Notes: generated by a model not told the origin, from the sequence alone. A DNA stretch of 64,000 nucleotides from CAUZIZ01 sp965222655 (GCA_965222655.1 CBDCUP010000022.1:186001-250000); one strand, 5' to 3'. Counted from the first letter of the stretch, positions 32,902 to 43,154 are shown. Program-made: numbers and translations.

Positions 32902-35769
32902 GTGGCGGCTCTCATCCATGCAAAGAAGGCCAAGCTCACAGTAACGGCAGTGCTGACCCTGCTTGCCCTTTCGATCATTTCGGATCCAGCAGGAGCAGCG
33001 GATATCAGGTCCTGGACTTCGTCGAGCTTCTTGGACCTGGTCGACGGAAGCTTCAGTGACGGGGGCGCCAACACCTATGTCACCGTAACCGGCGAAGTCG
33101 TACTGATCAATCGCAGTGACTTGAACGGCGATGGCAGCATCGACCTCGTGCTTCCCAACGAACACGATTCCAACGAGAGGCCGGACCTGTTGATCTACTG
33201 GGGAGGCGACCGATTCTCGTCCCAGCGTCGGATGGAGCTCCCGACAAATGGCGGGAACGACGGAGCCGTGGCCGACCTCAACCAGGACGGTTTCCCCGAC
33301 CTGATCGTCGCCAACAATTTCAATGGCACCAGGACCGACCTGGACTCCTACATCTATTGGGGAGGCAAAACGGGTCTGGACGCCTCCAGGCGGAGCGGAC
33401 TTCCCACCCGAGGCGCCCAGGCCGTGGCTGTGGGGGATCTAAACCAGGACGGCCATCCCGACGTCGTATTCGCCAACAGCGGCCTTGGCTATCACGTCAC
33501 AGTGGATCGCGCCAATCAGTCCTTCGTTTATTGGGGATCCTCCGAAGGCTACTCGCCCGACCGCAGGTTGGTGCTCAGGACCATCAATGGTAAAGACGTC
33601 AGAATAGCGGACTTGAACGGAGACAAATATCCCGAGGTGATCTTCGCCAACGAGGGGAACAACGATGAGGAGGCCGGGGCGCTTATCTACTGGGGTGGGG
33701 CCTCCGGAGACCCTACCGAGCGCCCCAGCACCCACCTGCCTGGGGAGCGGACCTCAGCCTTGACCGTGGCCGACCTGAATGGGGACGGCTTTCCAGAAAT
33801 TGTGCTGGCCAATGCCTACCGCTTGAAAACCAGAGAACTGGGCATGTACAACACTGTCGACACGGTGTCCGTTAATTCCTACGTTTACTGGGGATCCAGA
33901 CAGGGCTACTCGGTCGAAGCGAGGACATCGCTCCCCACCGTTGGAGCCTCCGACGTCGAGGCTTCCGACCTCAACCGGGATGGCCAACCCGACCTCGTCT
34001 TTGCCAACCGCTCAGGCAACGTCTCCTATGTCTATTGGGCCTCGACCGAAGGCTACCGCCCCTACAAGCGTACAGCCTTGCCAACCCAGAACCCTACCAG
34101 CTGCGCCGTCGAGGACCTGGATCAGGATGGGTACCCCGACCTGGTTTTTGCCCAGCGATGGGCGGCCCAATACCAGAGGCCAAAGGCCTATCTCTACTGG
34201 GGAGGAGAGGACGGTTTTAGTGCCGAAAGACGATCCAAACTACCCACCTCGGACGCCACCGGCGTCCAGACGGGTGACTTGAATGGAGATGGGGCCACGG
34301 ATCTGGTCTTCATCAATGCTGCCGACACCAACCTACCCACCCCGAGCTATATCTACTGGGGCGACCAGGCGGGCAAGTTCGAAGCCAATCGACGCAAGGC
34401 CTTGCCCAGCGGTTACGGCTTTTGCTCCAGTGCCGATCTCAACCAGGACGGTCACGTAGACCTGCTCTTCGGGGCAATCCCTGACGACCGAAATGGCGCC
34501 GGAATCTACTGGGGCTATCGTGGGAGGTATTCATCGCGCAACCGCAGCAATCTGGGGGACGTGCCAGTCTTCGGGACCCGGGCCGCCGATTTCAACCGGG
34601 ACGGCTACCTGGACATTTCTCTGGGCCTGTTCGCGCCCGGTAGAGCCTCATCGACCGAAATCTACTGGGGCGGACCCTCCGGATTCACGAGCGAGAACCG
34701 GTTCGTGTCGCATGTTGGTGGTATCCGCGGTCACGCCCTCGGAGATCTGAACCGCGACGATTGGTTGGATATCATTTTCAGCTCTACCGACAACCAGGTC
34801 GTCATCTACTGGAACAGCGCTTTGGGTTTTGACAAAGACCGCACCAGTGCCCTGCCCGCACGAGCCAACGTCTCGGTCGAGGTGGCAGATCTCAATGGAG
34901 ACGGTTTCCTGGAGATCATTGTCCCCAACCTCTTCGACGCCGATCCCGCCCCCGACAAGGCCCAATCGTTTGGGGGTTCTCCTCAAGGAGACACGTTTGT
35001 TTACTGGGGCGGCAGCGAGGGGTATGACGCGTCCCGTAGGACGGTCCTTCCTTCGGTGGGAAATGCCGACGTGGCAGTGGCGGACTTGAACAACAACGGC
35101 CTGCTCGACATGGTCCTGAGCAGCTACCACGCCGGCTACACGCGCAGCCATCCTTCCACCATCTACTGGAACAGCAGCTCCGGGTTCGATATCTCTCGGG
35201 CTACCCAGTTGCCCACCAACTCGGCCTCAGGCGTCTACGTCAGCGACTTCGACCGAAACGGTCACGCCGACATCTTTTTCGCCTGTCACTCCAAAGAGGG
35301 CAGGCACCGCAACGATTCCTTCTTGTATTGGGGAAGCGACGCTGGATTCTCGACCGAGCGCAGGACCCTCCTCCCGGGTCTGGGGCCCCATCAACTCACC
35401 TCCGACGCAGGCCATATCTACGATCGGGGGGATCGCTACGACTACGTTTCACCCCCCTTCGATGCGGGATCCAAGGCTCGCTTGGATAGCATCAGCTGGG
35501 AGGGAGACACACCCTTCGAGACCGGGCTGGAGTTTCAGGTCCGCTGGGCCGACTCGAAGGAAGCACTGACCTCGGTTCCCTGGATGGGACCGAGCGGGCT
35601 CCAGAGCTTCTATACGGTCTCGGGGAGCAGTCTGTCCCGGGAAGAAGGTGAGACGCGCTGGATCCAGTACAAGGCGACTCTCGTCAGCCCTGGCTCGGCC
35701 AGCTCGCCGGTGCTTCGATCGGTGTCCATCCACTACTTCCCTGCCGGGGGTAGTTCCAACTCTTACTAG
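32902..35769 (+). CDS. Large secreted FG-GAP/VCBS repeat protein
   Basis: The 955-residue protein starts at a GTG and has a signal peptide (residues about 10-33, ending AGAADI). It then contains 14 repeat units of about 55-65 residues. Each has a calcium-loop motif of the type DLNxDGxPDLVFAN (first at SDLNGDGSIDLVLPN, last at SDFDRNGHADIFFAC), and most are followed by YIYWGxxxGYSxxRRxxLPT. Fourteen units would fit two seven-bladed integrin-like beta-propellers. The final 120 residues are a separate beta domain (YVSPPFDAGSKARLDSISWEG). It is likely a calcium-binding surface or extracellular protein. It is divergent from the PSD1 gene, with 112 bp between them that may hold both promoters. Confidence 0.88.
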   Translation: MAALIHAKKAKLTVTAVLTLLALSIISDPAGAADIRSWTSSSFLDLVDGSFSDGGANTYVTVTGEVVLINRSDLNGDGSIDLVLPNEHDSNERPDLLIYWGGDRFSSQRRMELPTNGGNDGAVADLNQDGFPDLIVANNFNGTRTDLDSYIYWGGKTGLDASRRSGLPTRGAQAVAVGDLNQDGHPDVVFANSGLGYHVTVDRANQSFVYWGSSEGYSPDRRLVLRTINGKDVRIADLNGDKYPEVIFANEGNNDEEAGALIYWGGASGDPTERPSTHLPGERTSALTVADLNGDGFPEIVLANAYRLKTRELGMYNTVDTVSVNSYVYWGSRQGYSVEARTSLPTVGASDVEASDLNRDGQPDLVFANRSGNVSYVYWASTEGYRPYKRTALPTQNPTSCAVEDLDQDGYPDLVFAQRWAAQYQRPKAYLYWGGEDGFSAERRSKLPTSDATGVQTGDLNGDGATDLVFINAADTNLPTPSYIYWGDQAGKFEANRRKALPSGYGFCSSADLNQDGHVDLLFGAIPDDRNGAGIYWGYRGRYSSRNRSNLGDVPVFGTRAADFNRDGYLDISLGLFAPGRASSTEIYWGGPSGFTSENRFVSHVGGIRGHALGDLNRDDWLDIIFSSTDNQVVIYWNSALGFDKDRTSALPARANVSVEVADLNGDGFLEIIVPNLFDADPAPDKAQSFGGSPQGDTFVYWGGSEGYDASRRTVLPSVGNADVAVADLNNNGLLDMVLSSYHAGYTRSHPSTIYWNSSSGFDISRATQLPTNSASGVYVSDFDRNGHADIFFACHSKEGRHRNDSFLYWGSDAGFSTERRTLLPGLGPHQLTSDAGHIYDRGDRYDYVSPPFDAGSKARLDSISWEGDTPFETGLEFQVRWADSKEALTSVPWMGPSGLQSFYTVSGSSLSREEGETRWIQYKATLVSPGSASSPVLRSVSIHYFPAGGSSNSY

Positions 35770-35900
35770 GTCAAGGGGCTGCTCCGGGACGAGCTCGACC
35801 TGCCATTGCCCGACAGCGGGAGTTGGTGGATTTCGGAGGTCTCCGAGAACGACTCGATCGAGATGGCGGTAAAGAACAGAAGCTAGAAAGGACATGAAAG

Positions 35901-37400
35901 ATGTCGAAGTTGTTGATGTATCGATTCATACCGGCCATTTTCGCGATCGGCTGTGTCTCTTTTGTGGCTCTCGCAGCCGAGCCCGTGGATATCGGCTCGC
36001 AGCGCGAGTTGTTCGTCGACGATCACGTCATCGACACGATCGAGGGCGACGCCAGGCTCGAGCTGCAGCAGCCGGAGCCGCAGGAGGTGGCCCTGGTCAC
36101 CGACAAGCCGTGGGAGGGGAACACTTGTGCCTACTACACGGTATTTCGTGACACAGATTCTTCCGGTAACGAAATTTTCCGCATGTACTACCGCGGCTCA
36201 AACTACGACCATGAAATCCGCGATCAGACACACCGCCAAGTGACCTGTTACGCCGAAAGCAAGGACGGTATCACCTGGACCAGGCCGAACCTGGGGCTGT
36301 TCGAATACGAGGGCTCCAAGGAGAACAACATCGTGTGGGACGGCGCCGGCAGCGGCAGCTTTACCCCCTTCAAGGACACCAACCCGAACTGCGCGCCCGA
36401 GGCCCGCTACAAGGCACTGGCACAGGTCCACAGGACCGGCACGCCCTACCTTGCTGTGCAAGAAGAAATGACCGTCTTTGCTTACAAGTCGCCCGACGGC
36501 ATCCGGTGGACGATCAGCGACGGCCCGCTGATCACCAAGGGGGACTTCGATTCGCAGAACCTGGCCTTCTGGGACCCGCACGTCGGACTGTACCGCGAAT
36601 ACCACCGCGTCCGCTTTTTTCGAGATCCAGGCGGAGAGCTTGTCTTAGGCGGCATACGCGCTCGTCCGGGATTCCGGTCCATCATGACCGGCACCTCGAG
36701 TGACTTTTTGAATTGGACGAGTTGGACCGAGCCGGAGCTGCTCGAATTCGACGACGACATCGGCCCGCAGCAACTGTACACCAACGCGGTGATGTCGTAC
36801 CTCCGCGCGCCGCAGATCCTGATCGGCTTCCCCACCCGCCTGCTTCCAGAACAGGGAAACCGCGTGGAGCCGATCCTCATGTCCAGCCGCGACGGCCGCA
36901 CTTTCCGGCGGTGGGCCGAGCCATTGATTCCGGAGGACGCGCCGGAGGACCGGGCCGGTAACCGCAGCAACTACATGGCCTGGGGTCTGCTGCCCACCCC
37001 GGGCAACGAGCGCGAGTACTCGGTTTACGCCTCCGAAAACTACCTCTCCAGCACCCCCACCCGGCTGCGGCGTTTCACGTACCGCGTCGACGGCTTCGTC
37101 GCGCTGCGCGGCGGCGAGCAGGGGGGCCAGCTGACGACGAAACCATTGAACGTGGCCAACGGGCAGCTGGAGATCAACTACCTGGCCCGCCCGGGCGGTC
37201 AGGTGCGCGTGGAGATCCAGGACGCCGACGGCCGGCCGCTGGCCAATTTTTCGGCCGCGGACTGCAACCCGCTGGAGGGTGACGAGATCGCGCAATCGGT
37301 CTCCTGGCAGGGAGACACGCACGGTCCTTTCACCGAAAGGCCGGTGCGGGTCCGGTTCGAGGTCAAAGACGCCGTCGTCTATTCGTTCCGGTTCAAGTGA
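35901..37400 (+). CDS. Secreted glycosyl hydrolase-like beta-propeller protein
   Basis: The 499-residue protein has a signal peptide (residues 8-26, ending LAAEP). It begins DIGSQRELFVDDHVIDTIEGDARLEL, a start shared by a large group of planctomycete and acidobacterial proteins related to GH32/GH43/GH117-type five-bladed propellers. Typical segments are FRMYYRG, CYAESKDGITWTRPNLGLFEYEGSKENNIV and FAYKSPDGIRWT. The last 100 residues form a beta-sandwich-like domain (TKPLNVANGQLEINYLARPGGQVRVEIQD). Catalytic acids cannot be assigned with confidence and the substrate is unknown. It lies 131 bp after the FG-GAP gene and may share its transcript. Confidence 0.75.
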   Translation: MSKLLMYRFIPAIFAIGCVSFVALAAEPVDIGSQRELFVDDHVIDTIEGDARLELQQPEPQEVALVTDKPWEGNTCAYYTVFRDTDSSGNEIFRMYYRGSNYDHEIRDQTHRQVTCYAESKDGITWTRPNLGLFEYEGSKENNIVWDGAGSGSFTPFKDTNPNCAPEARYKALAQVHRTGTPYLAVQEEMTVFAYKSPDGIRWTISDGPLITKGDFDSQNLAFWDPHVGLYREYHRVRFFRDPGGELVLGGIRARPGFRSIMTGTSSDFLNWTSWTEPELLEFDDDIGPQQLYTNAVMSYLRAPQILIGFPTRLLPEQGNRVEPILMSSRDGRTFRRWAEPLIPEDAPEDRAGNRSNYMAWGLLPTPGNEREYSVYASENYLSSTPTRLRRFTYRVDGFVALRGGEQGGQLTTKPLNVANGQLEINYLARPGGQVRVEIQDADGRPLANFSAADCNPLEGDEIAQSVSWQGDTHGPFTERPVRVRFEVKDAVVYSFRFK

Positions 37401-37485
37401 CGGTGCGCAACGTGGAGCTCAAGAGTGAGGTATGCTCCCGATCAGGCCGCTACTCTAGACCCGCAGTCCAAACGAGCGCCCCCCG

Positions 37486-37920
37486 CTACACGACCGCCAT
37501 CGCCTCGATTTCAAGCAGGAGGTCTGGATGGGTCATGCGGGCGACCTGGACTCCTAACGTTATGCACGCCACTCCCGGCATCGCCTCTCGTCGCGCCTGC
37601 CGGTAGGCGTGGATGTCACTCATGTCCATGAAGTACTGTGTCAACCGCACGATGTCATTGAGGGAAGCTCCGGCCAGCTCTAGGATCTCCGCGATGTTCT
37701 TGAACACCTGTCTGGACTGCGCCAGCAGGTCCCCCTTGCCAACGATGTCGCCGTTCTTATCCCAGGCGACCTGTCCGGCTACGTAGATCACATCGTCGAT
37801 GCGCACCGCCTGGGCGAATCGGATTTCGCCATCGGCGTCGGCGGCACTCCAACCCCCTGCGCCCTCAGGATTGCTTTGTCCCCAGGCGCGGTCGGTGAAA
37901 AAGAACTGCTTGTCGGCCAT
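37486..37920 (-). CDS. RidA/YjgF family protein
   Basis: The 144-residue protein belongs to the RidA family, which hydrolyses reactive enamine/imine intermediates of PLP enzymes to ketoacids in the cytoplasm. It has the typical sequence RFAQAVRIDDVIYVAGQVAWDKNGDIVGKGDLLAQSRQVFKNIAEILELAGASLNDIVRLTQYFMDM, with the C-terminal signature PGVACITLGVQVARMTHPDLLLEIEAMAVV. The arginine that contacts substrate in canonical RidA aligns with a histidine or arginine near VARMTHP, so it may be a subfamily variant. It stands alone and on the minus strand, convergent with the GH-like gene. Confidence 0.87.
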   Translation of the reverse strand: MADKQFFFTDRAWGQSNPEGAGGWSAADADGEIRFAQAVRIDDVIYVAGQVAWDKNGDIVGKGDLLAQSRQVFKNIAEILELAGASLNDIVRLTQYFMDMSDIHAYRQARREAMPGVACITLGVQVARMTHPDLLLEIEAMAVV

Positions 37921-38105
37921 CGCGTCCTCCTTGGTACTGCTCGAACGGCTAGAATACCGTAACTCGAAAGAAGGTTGATAGGAGTTGATGGGAATTGTGA
38001 TTCACCTGGAGAGCCCTTCGATTTCGATCAAATCGGAGGCTGTCTGTAGGATCGAGTGACTATCACAGACGAGAATCCAACCTGCAACCTGCCGTGCGAC
38101 GTTCG

Positions 38106-38612
38106 TCAGGAAAACGCCTTATAGATCTGTCGATTGATCTGTTCTAGCTCGCCGTAGCTTTGGTCTACATGGTTCATCAGTGAAGAAAGTTTCGATATCC
38201 ACTGGCGCTTTTCGATGCCGTTCCTCAAGATGATCAACAGATCGCCGTTGTCCCATGGCTTCTGGATATACTGGTAGATCCCCACTTCGTTGATTGCGCG
38301 GATGGCGTTCTCCTTGTCGGCGTATCCAGTCAACAGGATGCGCGGGATCTCAGGCTTGACCTCTCTGACCTTTGCCAGGAAACTGACACCATCCATCTCC
38401 GGCATCATGAAGTCTGACAAGACCAGGTCGACATCGTTGTCGGGTAGATAGCTCAGAGCCTCGTTTGGCGAGGTGAAGGTGACTACCTTGTAGGAAGTCT
38501 CCAACGCCAGGAAAGCCCTGAGCGTGGTCAGCACCATTTCTTCATCGTCCACGATCAACACGGTTACTGTCTGTTGGTTCTCGTTCACAGCGCTCCTATC
38601 CAAGAGTGACAT
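38106..38612 (-). CDS. Single-domain response regulator
   Basis: From ATG 38612 this is 168 residues: a receiver domain with acidic pocket VDDEE (residues 21-25), phosphoacceptor Asp67 in LVLSDFMMPEMDG, and the conserved lysine in IQKPWDNGD, followed by a short helical tail without a DNA-binding domain. The start overlaps the 3' end of the phosphatase gene (GATGTCACTCTTGGATAG), so it is translationally coupled to it. It is the last gene of a three-gene signalling operon; transposon insertion upstream probably reduces its expression. Its receiver is similar in sequence to that of the interrupted gene (TGYADKENAI...INEV...QYIxKPWDN), so the two likely arose by duplication. Confidence 0.88.
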   Translation of the reverse strand: MSLLDRSAVNENQQTVTVLIVDDEEMVLTTLRAFLALETSYKVVTFTSPNEALSYLPDNDVDLVLSDFMMPEMDGVSFLAKVREVKPEIPRILLTGYADKENAIRAINEVGIYQYIQKPWDNGDLLIILRNGIEKRQWISKLSSLMNHVDQSYGELEQINRQIYKAFS

Positions 38613-39576
38613 CAAGTCCCATCAGCGTGACGTCGTCCCACTGATGATCGGGCGAGCTGAAGTCCCTGGCTGCTGTCGTCAATTGCTCCAGGATCTCGCT
38701 TGCAGGCTTGTCCTGACTGTCCAAAATCGTCTGGGCCAGCGAACCCTCATCGAAGGCTTCCCCCGACTGATTCTCTACCTCACTCAGCCCATCCGTATAG
38801 AGGATCAGACAGTCCCCTTCCTTCAACTCGACATCCGTTTCTTCGCTAGACTGGTAGATCTCGTCTCCGAACATACCCAACAGGAGTCCACTGATTGCGA
38901 TGCGCTCCACGCTCCCGCGATCACGACTTAGCACGAATGGGTGCGGACCTCCCCCGCTGGCGAGCCGGCAGACCGACGTCTGAGGATCCAGCATGACCAC
39001 TAAACTGGCGGCAAACATCTCCTCCGGCAGAATTCCGTGCAGAACCTGATTCATCCCCGCCATGATCTCGGCCGGACCGGCCTCGCTGTCTTTGAAAGAA
39101 CCGAAGGCTACCTTTAGCAGGACCGTACTCGGGGCAGCCGAAATGCCATGCCCTGTCACGTCGGAGAGCAAAACCGCGGTCCGGTCGTTGGCCATCGGCA
39201 AGATGTCATAGTAATCTCCTCCGACTTGCAGCGCCGGCTGATACTTGACAGCGAAAGAGATCCCGTTGTTCTCGGGAAAACTCTGAGGCAACATCCGCTC
39301 CTGGACTCTCCGTGCCAGCAGCAGCTCCTGGCTCAGTTCATCGTTCCGTTCCGACAAGACGTCTCTTTGAAGCAGAGCTCGGTCCAAGTCGCGGACCTTT
39401 TCTTGAAGCTGATTTTTGAGTCCTCTGGTGGCGATTCCGTTGTCGACGATCAGTTTGACGTGGTCGTTGTCCCACGGCTTCTCGATGTACTGGAACAGCT
39501 CGACCTCGTTGATGGCCTTGATGGCGTTCTCTTTGTCGGCATATCCGGTCAGCAGCACCCGCGGAACCTCCGGATA
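38596..39576 (-). pseudogene. Response regulator-PP2C (SpoIIE-type) phosphatase, 3' part
   Basis: This part holds the end of a receiver domain (PRVLLTGYADKENAIKAINEVELFQYIEKPWDN), a coiled-coil linker (QEKVRDLDRALLQRDVLSERNDELSQELLLARRVQERMLPQ) and a complete SpoIIE/PP2C-type phosphatase domain (VGGDYYDILPMANDRTAVLLSDVTGHGISAAPSTVLLK; EEGDCLILYTDGLSE-like end). Together with the part at 43216-43476 it would form a protein of about 415 residues that dephosphorylates a target, probably an anti-sigma or STAS protein, in response to phosphorylation by the kinase at 43469. It is cut inside the receiver by a transposon with a 9-bp target duplication (CTCCGGATA, 39568-39576). An internal ATG could still give a receiver-less phosphatase. 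Confidence 0.9.
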
Positions 39577-39615
39577 GGGTGTGCGTCAAAAATGTAGGTG
39601 GAAGTAGCTTTTTCT

Positions 39616-41334
39616 GGTTCTTCCGGTAAATGGGGAGGTCAAGTGGCCAGGTCCTCATGGATGAAGTAGAGGTTAAGCTTGAAGTAGTCCATGTCTCTGA
39701 AGCCATAGGCTCGTCTTTTGAGGACCTTAATCTTGTTGTTGAGTCCTTCGAGGGGGCCGGTTGAGATGCGGTGCTTGAAGTAGTCGAGTAGTCCGGGGCG
39801 ATGCCGGTGGAGGGTGCGGGCGAGCCGGGCGAAGAACTGGTTGCCGATGCTGTAAGCCTGCTCGATCCAGGCATCCAGGAAGGCGTTGCCGGCCGCTGAG
39901 TCGGGGAGGTTCCAAAAGTGGCGGATCTCCTCCTTGAGGAGGTAGGCCTGATAGAGTGGCTCATTGATTTCCATGAGTTGCATGAGGTGTTCCAGGGAGC
40001 GCTCGTTGAGGTTTTCCAGCCCTCGTAACAAGAGAAAGCGGGTTCCTTTGAGGAGCTGTTTGCGGCCCGTTTCCAGTTTGCGCATCATGGAGCGGCGGGT
40101 CTGGTCAATGGCCTGGTTGGCCAGTGCGACGACGTGGTAGGGGTCGTGCACGACATCGACCTTGCCGGCGAAGACCTGGCGAATGGCCTTGCGGTAGGCG
40201 TCGGACATGTCGATGGCAATGGCGCGCAGGGACTTGCAGCGGCCTTTGAGGTGGCGCAGGCAGGCCACCAGCGCCTGGGCGTCTTTGCCTTCGTGTAGGG
40301 AGACGATCTGGCCACTTTCCAGGTCCAGCACCACCGTCATGTAGAGGTGCCCGCTGTGGGTAGCGAACTCATCGATCGCCAGATAGCGCAGTTGAGACAG
40401 CTTGCGCTTCTTGAGGCGCTGCCCCAGATGCTCCTTATGGATCTCTTTGACGAGGTCCCAGCCCACGCCCAGCAAGCGGGCAACGGCTTTGATGGTGGCG
40501 ATGCGGCACAGCTGGACCACGTACTGGGCGAAGGCGTTCGTGTAGCGCCGTTTGCCCTGAGCGAAGGCAATCGGCTCGCGAAGGGTCTGGCCGCACTGGC
40601 TGCAGGATTGCCGGTGGCCATGCAGGACCACGAACTGGTGGCGGGTCGCCACCGGTAGAGTGCGGATGCAGCGCTGGAAGCAGCCTTGCAGCTGAAGCCG
40701 GTTCCAGCGGGCACTGCAGTTGCGACACCGGCGCTTGTGCGGAGCCAGTTCGACGTGGTGAAATACGCCGCCGCCGCGATAGTCCGTGCGTTGGTGAACA
40801 TAGCCCTTCAATCCGAGGGTGTGGTACAAGTAGCTAGTCGTCGCCATGATCGGTCCTCCGGGTTTGCCAAAATCGCCGAGGATGCCTGACATGGCGGCGC
40901 CGGTCAATCCCCATCGACCGGCTCTGCCTCGCCCTTGCAGCTTCGCAAGGCTCGTTACGGGAGCAGAGGTTGAGGTAGCGCTAACGCGCGATCCGGATTC
41001 TTTTGATCGAGGCTGAAGGCCGCCTCTTTCTGCCTGAACGGGGGAAGGCTATGGAAACTGCCGCGATGTGCAAACCGTGGAAAAACAACCAGCTCCAGCG
41101 CTAGGCCGAAAAGCGTCGCAATCGTTTTTCCACCGTTCGCACAACGCTTGGAAAACTCCGAATCACGGGGGTGCTGGCCCGGCTCGATGACTGCTCGGAG
41201 TTTTCCACAGTTCCCACAGCCTCTGCTGCTACTGATATATATCTTTTAGGAGAATTCCAGAGCAAAAATAGACCGGATTAGACCGGATCTCAATAGCAAG
41301 CGCACCACCCACCTCCCCATTTGCCGGATGACCC
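39616..41334 (-). mobile_element. ISL3-family insertion sequence
   Basis: The terminal repeats GGTTCTTCCGGTAAATGGGG (39616) and CCCCATTTGCCGGATGACCC (ending 41334) match at 16 of 20 positions. An exact 8-bp target duplication CTTTTTCT (39608-39615 and 41335-41342) flanks it, which is the standard size for ISL3. It sits in the upstream region of the ISKra4 element and contains one intact transposase gene. The 500 bp between the transposase start and 41334 hold no other gene. Confidence 0.9.
39639..40847 (-). CDS. ISL3 family transposase
   Basis: The 402-residue protein has an N-terminal zinc-finger region (CRNCSARWNRLQLQGC, then CSQCGQTLREP), a helix-turn-helix, and the ISL3-type DDE domain: LAIDEFATHSGHLYMTVVLDLESG, IAIDMSDAYRKAIRQVF, and the C-terminal glutamate in TGPLEGLNNKIKVLKRRAYGFRD. 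The start at ATG 40847 has a good ribosome-binding site (GGAGGACC); the frame is open 20 codons further up but those residues are unlike the family. It appears intact. Confidence 0.94.
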   Translation of the reverse strand: MATTSYLYHTLGLKGYVHQRTDYRGGGVFHHVELAPHKRRCRNCSARWNRLQLQGCFQRCIRTLPVATRHQFVVLHGHRQSCSQCGQTLREPIAFAQGKRRYTNAFAQYVVQLCRIATIKAVARLLGVGWDLVKEIHKEHLGQRLKKRKLSQLRYLAIDEFATHSGHLYMTVVLDLESGQIVSLHEGKDAQALVACLRHLKGRCKSLRAIAIDMSDAYRKAIRQVFAGKVDVVHDPYHVVALANQAIDQTRRSMMRKLETGRKQLLKGTRFLLLRGLENLNERSLEHLMQLMEINEPLYQAYLLKEEIRHFWNLPDSAAGNAFLDAWIEQAYSIGNQFFARLARTLHRHRPGLLDYFKHRISTGPLEGLNNKIKVLKRRAYGFRDMDYFKLNLYFIHEDLAT

Positions 41335-41424
41335 CTTTTTCTCTTTTTTTGCCGTAATATCTGACTGATTATAGTCATTCAGAGAGGCTGACACCGGAAG
41401 GCGCTAAGATGAGAGGAGTTATCC

Positions 41425-43154
41425 ATGGACCTAGCAGCCTCTTTGCAAGCCTTGGAAGACAAACGCAAACAACTGTGGGCGCAACTGGAGGCGTTGGGCG
41501 ATTTTCGCCGCGGCGGCATTTCGGTCAACTACCGCAAGTGCGGCAAGGCCAACTGCCACTGCGCTCGCCCCGGTCATCCCGGGCACGGGCCTCAGTATCT
41601 GTGGAATGCCACCATCGGAGGTCAGAGTCGGGCCCGCAACTTACGGCTCGGTCCGGAGCTGCAGAAGGTGGGGCGAGAGGTGGAAGCCTATCGCGGTTTC
41701 GTCCAGCTGTGCCAAGAACTGGTGGAAGTGACCGAGAAGATCTGCGACCTTCGCCCGGTCGAGGAGCCGGAGGAGGAGGCGCTGGATCAGCTGAAAAAAA
41801 AATTACGCAGGAAGTACTCGGCGAAGCCGAGGCGGAGATAGAGCGCTTGGCGGGCCGCGTGCTCCAGGAATGGCAAAGGCGAGGCGAGCCCGATTTGGAG
41901 GCGGGCGAGCTAGCGGTTCGCGAGACGATGCTCCATCTGGGAGGGCGCTTGCTGGAGAAGCTCCTGGGGGCCGACGGGGGTGGCTACCAGGGGATCCGGA
42001 TCGACTGTGGGCGGGGGCACGAGGCGCAGTTTGAGGGTTATCGGGACAAGCAGCTCTTGACCGTCTTGGGAGCCCTTCAGGTACGACGAGCCTATTACCA
42101 CTGTTCGGATTGTGGCAGTGGGGTGGTCCCCAAGGACGGGGATCTGGACATGGCGTCGACGTCGTTTAGCCCTGGGGTGCGGCGCATGATGGGACGGGTG
42201 GGAGCCAAGGAACCGTTCGAGGAAGGTCAGCGAGATCTCGGGGAGCTGGCCGGCGTGGCGGTCAGTACCAAGGCGGTGGAACGGGTCTCCGAGGGCATAG
42301 GCAGCGAGGTCGAAGGCCTCTGGGAACGGGAGCGCGAGCAGGCGTTCTCGGAGAAGATCGTTCCCTTTGCGTCGCCGCCGGCCCCGACGATGTATGTGGC
42401 GATGGACGGGACGGGAGTGCCGGTCCTGTCCTCGGAAGTGGAAGGTCGGCGGGGCAAGGAGGGCGGGCAGGCCAAGACTCGGGAGGCGAAGCTCGGCTGT
42501 GTCTTTTCGCAAACGCGCCGCGATGAGCAGGGCTTTCCGCTTCGGGACCCGGAATCGACGACCTATGTGGGAGCCATCGAGGAGGCCACCGCCTTCGGCG
42601 TTCGGATTTACACGGAGGCCGCTCGGCGGGGAGCGACGCGAGCGCTCAGGCTGGTCGTCCTGGGAGACGGCGCCCCCTGGATCTGGGGAATTGCCGCCGA
42701 ACACTTCCACCAGGCCATCCAGATTGTCGACCTGTACCACGCCCGGGAACGCCTGTCGGATTTGAGCAAAACCGTCTTGGGGCTAGATTCTCCCCAGACC
42801 CAGCAGTGGAGCCGGCTCAATCAGGAGTTGCTGGACCGCGGAGACGTCGAAGCCGTCCTCGCCTCGATGCGGCAACTCCCCGCGAGAGACGACATCGCTC
42901 GTAAGGCGAGAGAGACCAGCATCCGGTACTTCCAAAAGAATGCAGAGCGAATGCGTTACGCCTGCTTCCGCAGTCAAGGGCTCTTCATCGGCTCAGGCGT
43001 CATCGAAGCGGGCTGCAAAACCATCATTGGCCAACGTCTGAAGCAGTCCGGAATGCGCTGGACCGTCCGCGGTGCCAATGCCATCATCGCTTTGCGTTGT
43101 TGCCAACTGTCCAACCGTTGGGAGGAGTTCTGGGAGGCCCGCTCAGCAGGTTAG
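41425..43154 (+). CDS. ISKra4 family transposase, two frames joined at an A9 run
   Basis: The first frame (41425-41841, 138 residues) has the DUF6788-type start with ISVNYRKCGKANCHCARPGHPGHGPQYLW. The second frame (to 43154) is the ISKra4 DDE transposase: YHCSDCGSGVVPKDGDLDM, YVAMDGTGVPVLSSEVEGRRG, VVLGDGAPWIWGIA, IVDLYHARERL, and IGSGVIEAGCKTIIGQRLKQSGMRWTVRGANAI. The frames overlap, and the only natural joining point is nine A residues at 41794-41802, where a -1 shift turns QLKKK into the continuing KKITQEVLGEAEAEIERLA. The joined protein is about 576 residues. Programmed frameshifting is more likely than mutation because both frames are otherwise clean. Stand-alone second-frame starts further upstream code for unlikely sequence. 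Confidence 0.88.
41794..41802 (+). other. A9 slippery site, putative -1 frameshift
   Basis: Nine A residues are read AAA AAA AAA in the first ISKra4 frame and continue in the -1 frame into the catalytic domain. No stable downstream stem-loop was worked out. Confidence 0.7.

Noticed and set aside
41409..41792. Independent start of the ISKra4 catalytic frame at 41409
   Set aside because: The upstream part of that frame is arginine/serine-rich and unlike any transposase; the -1 shift at the A9 run gives a family-like fusion.
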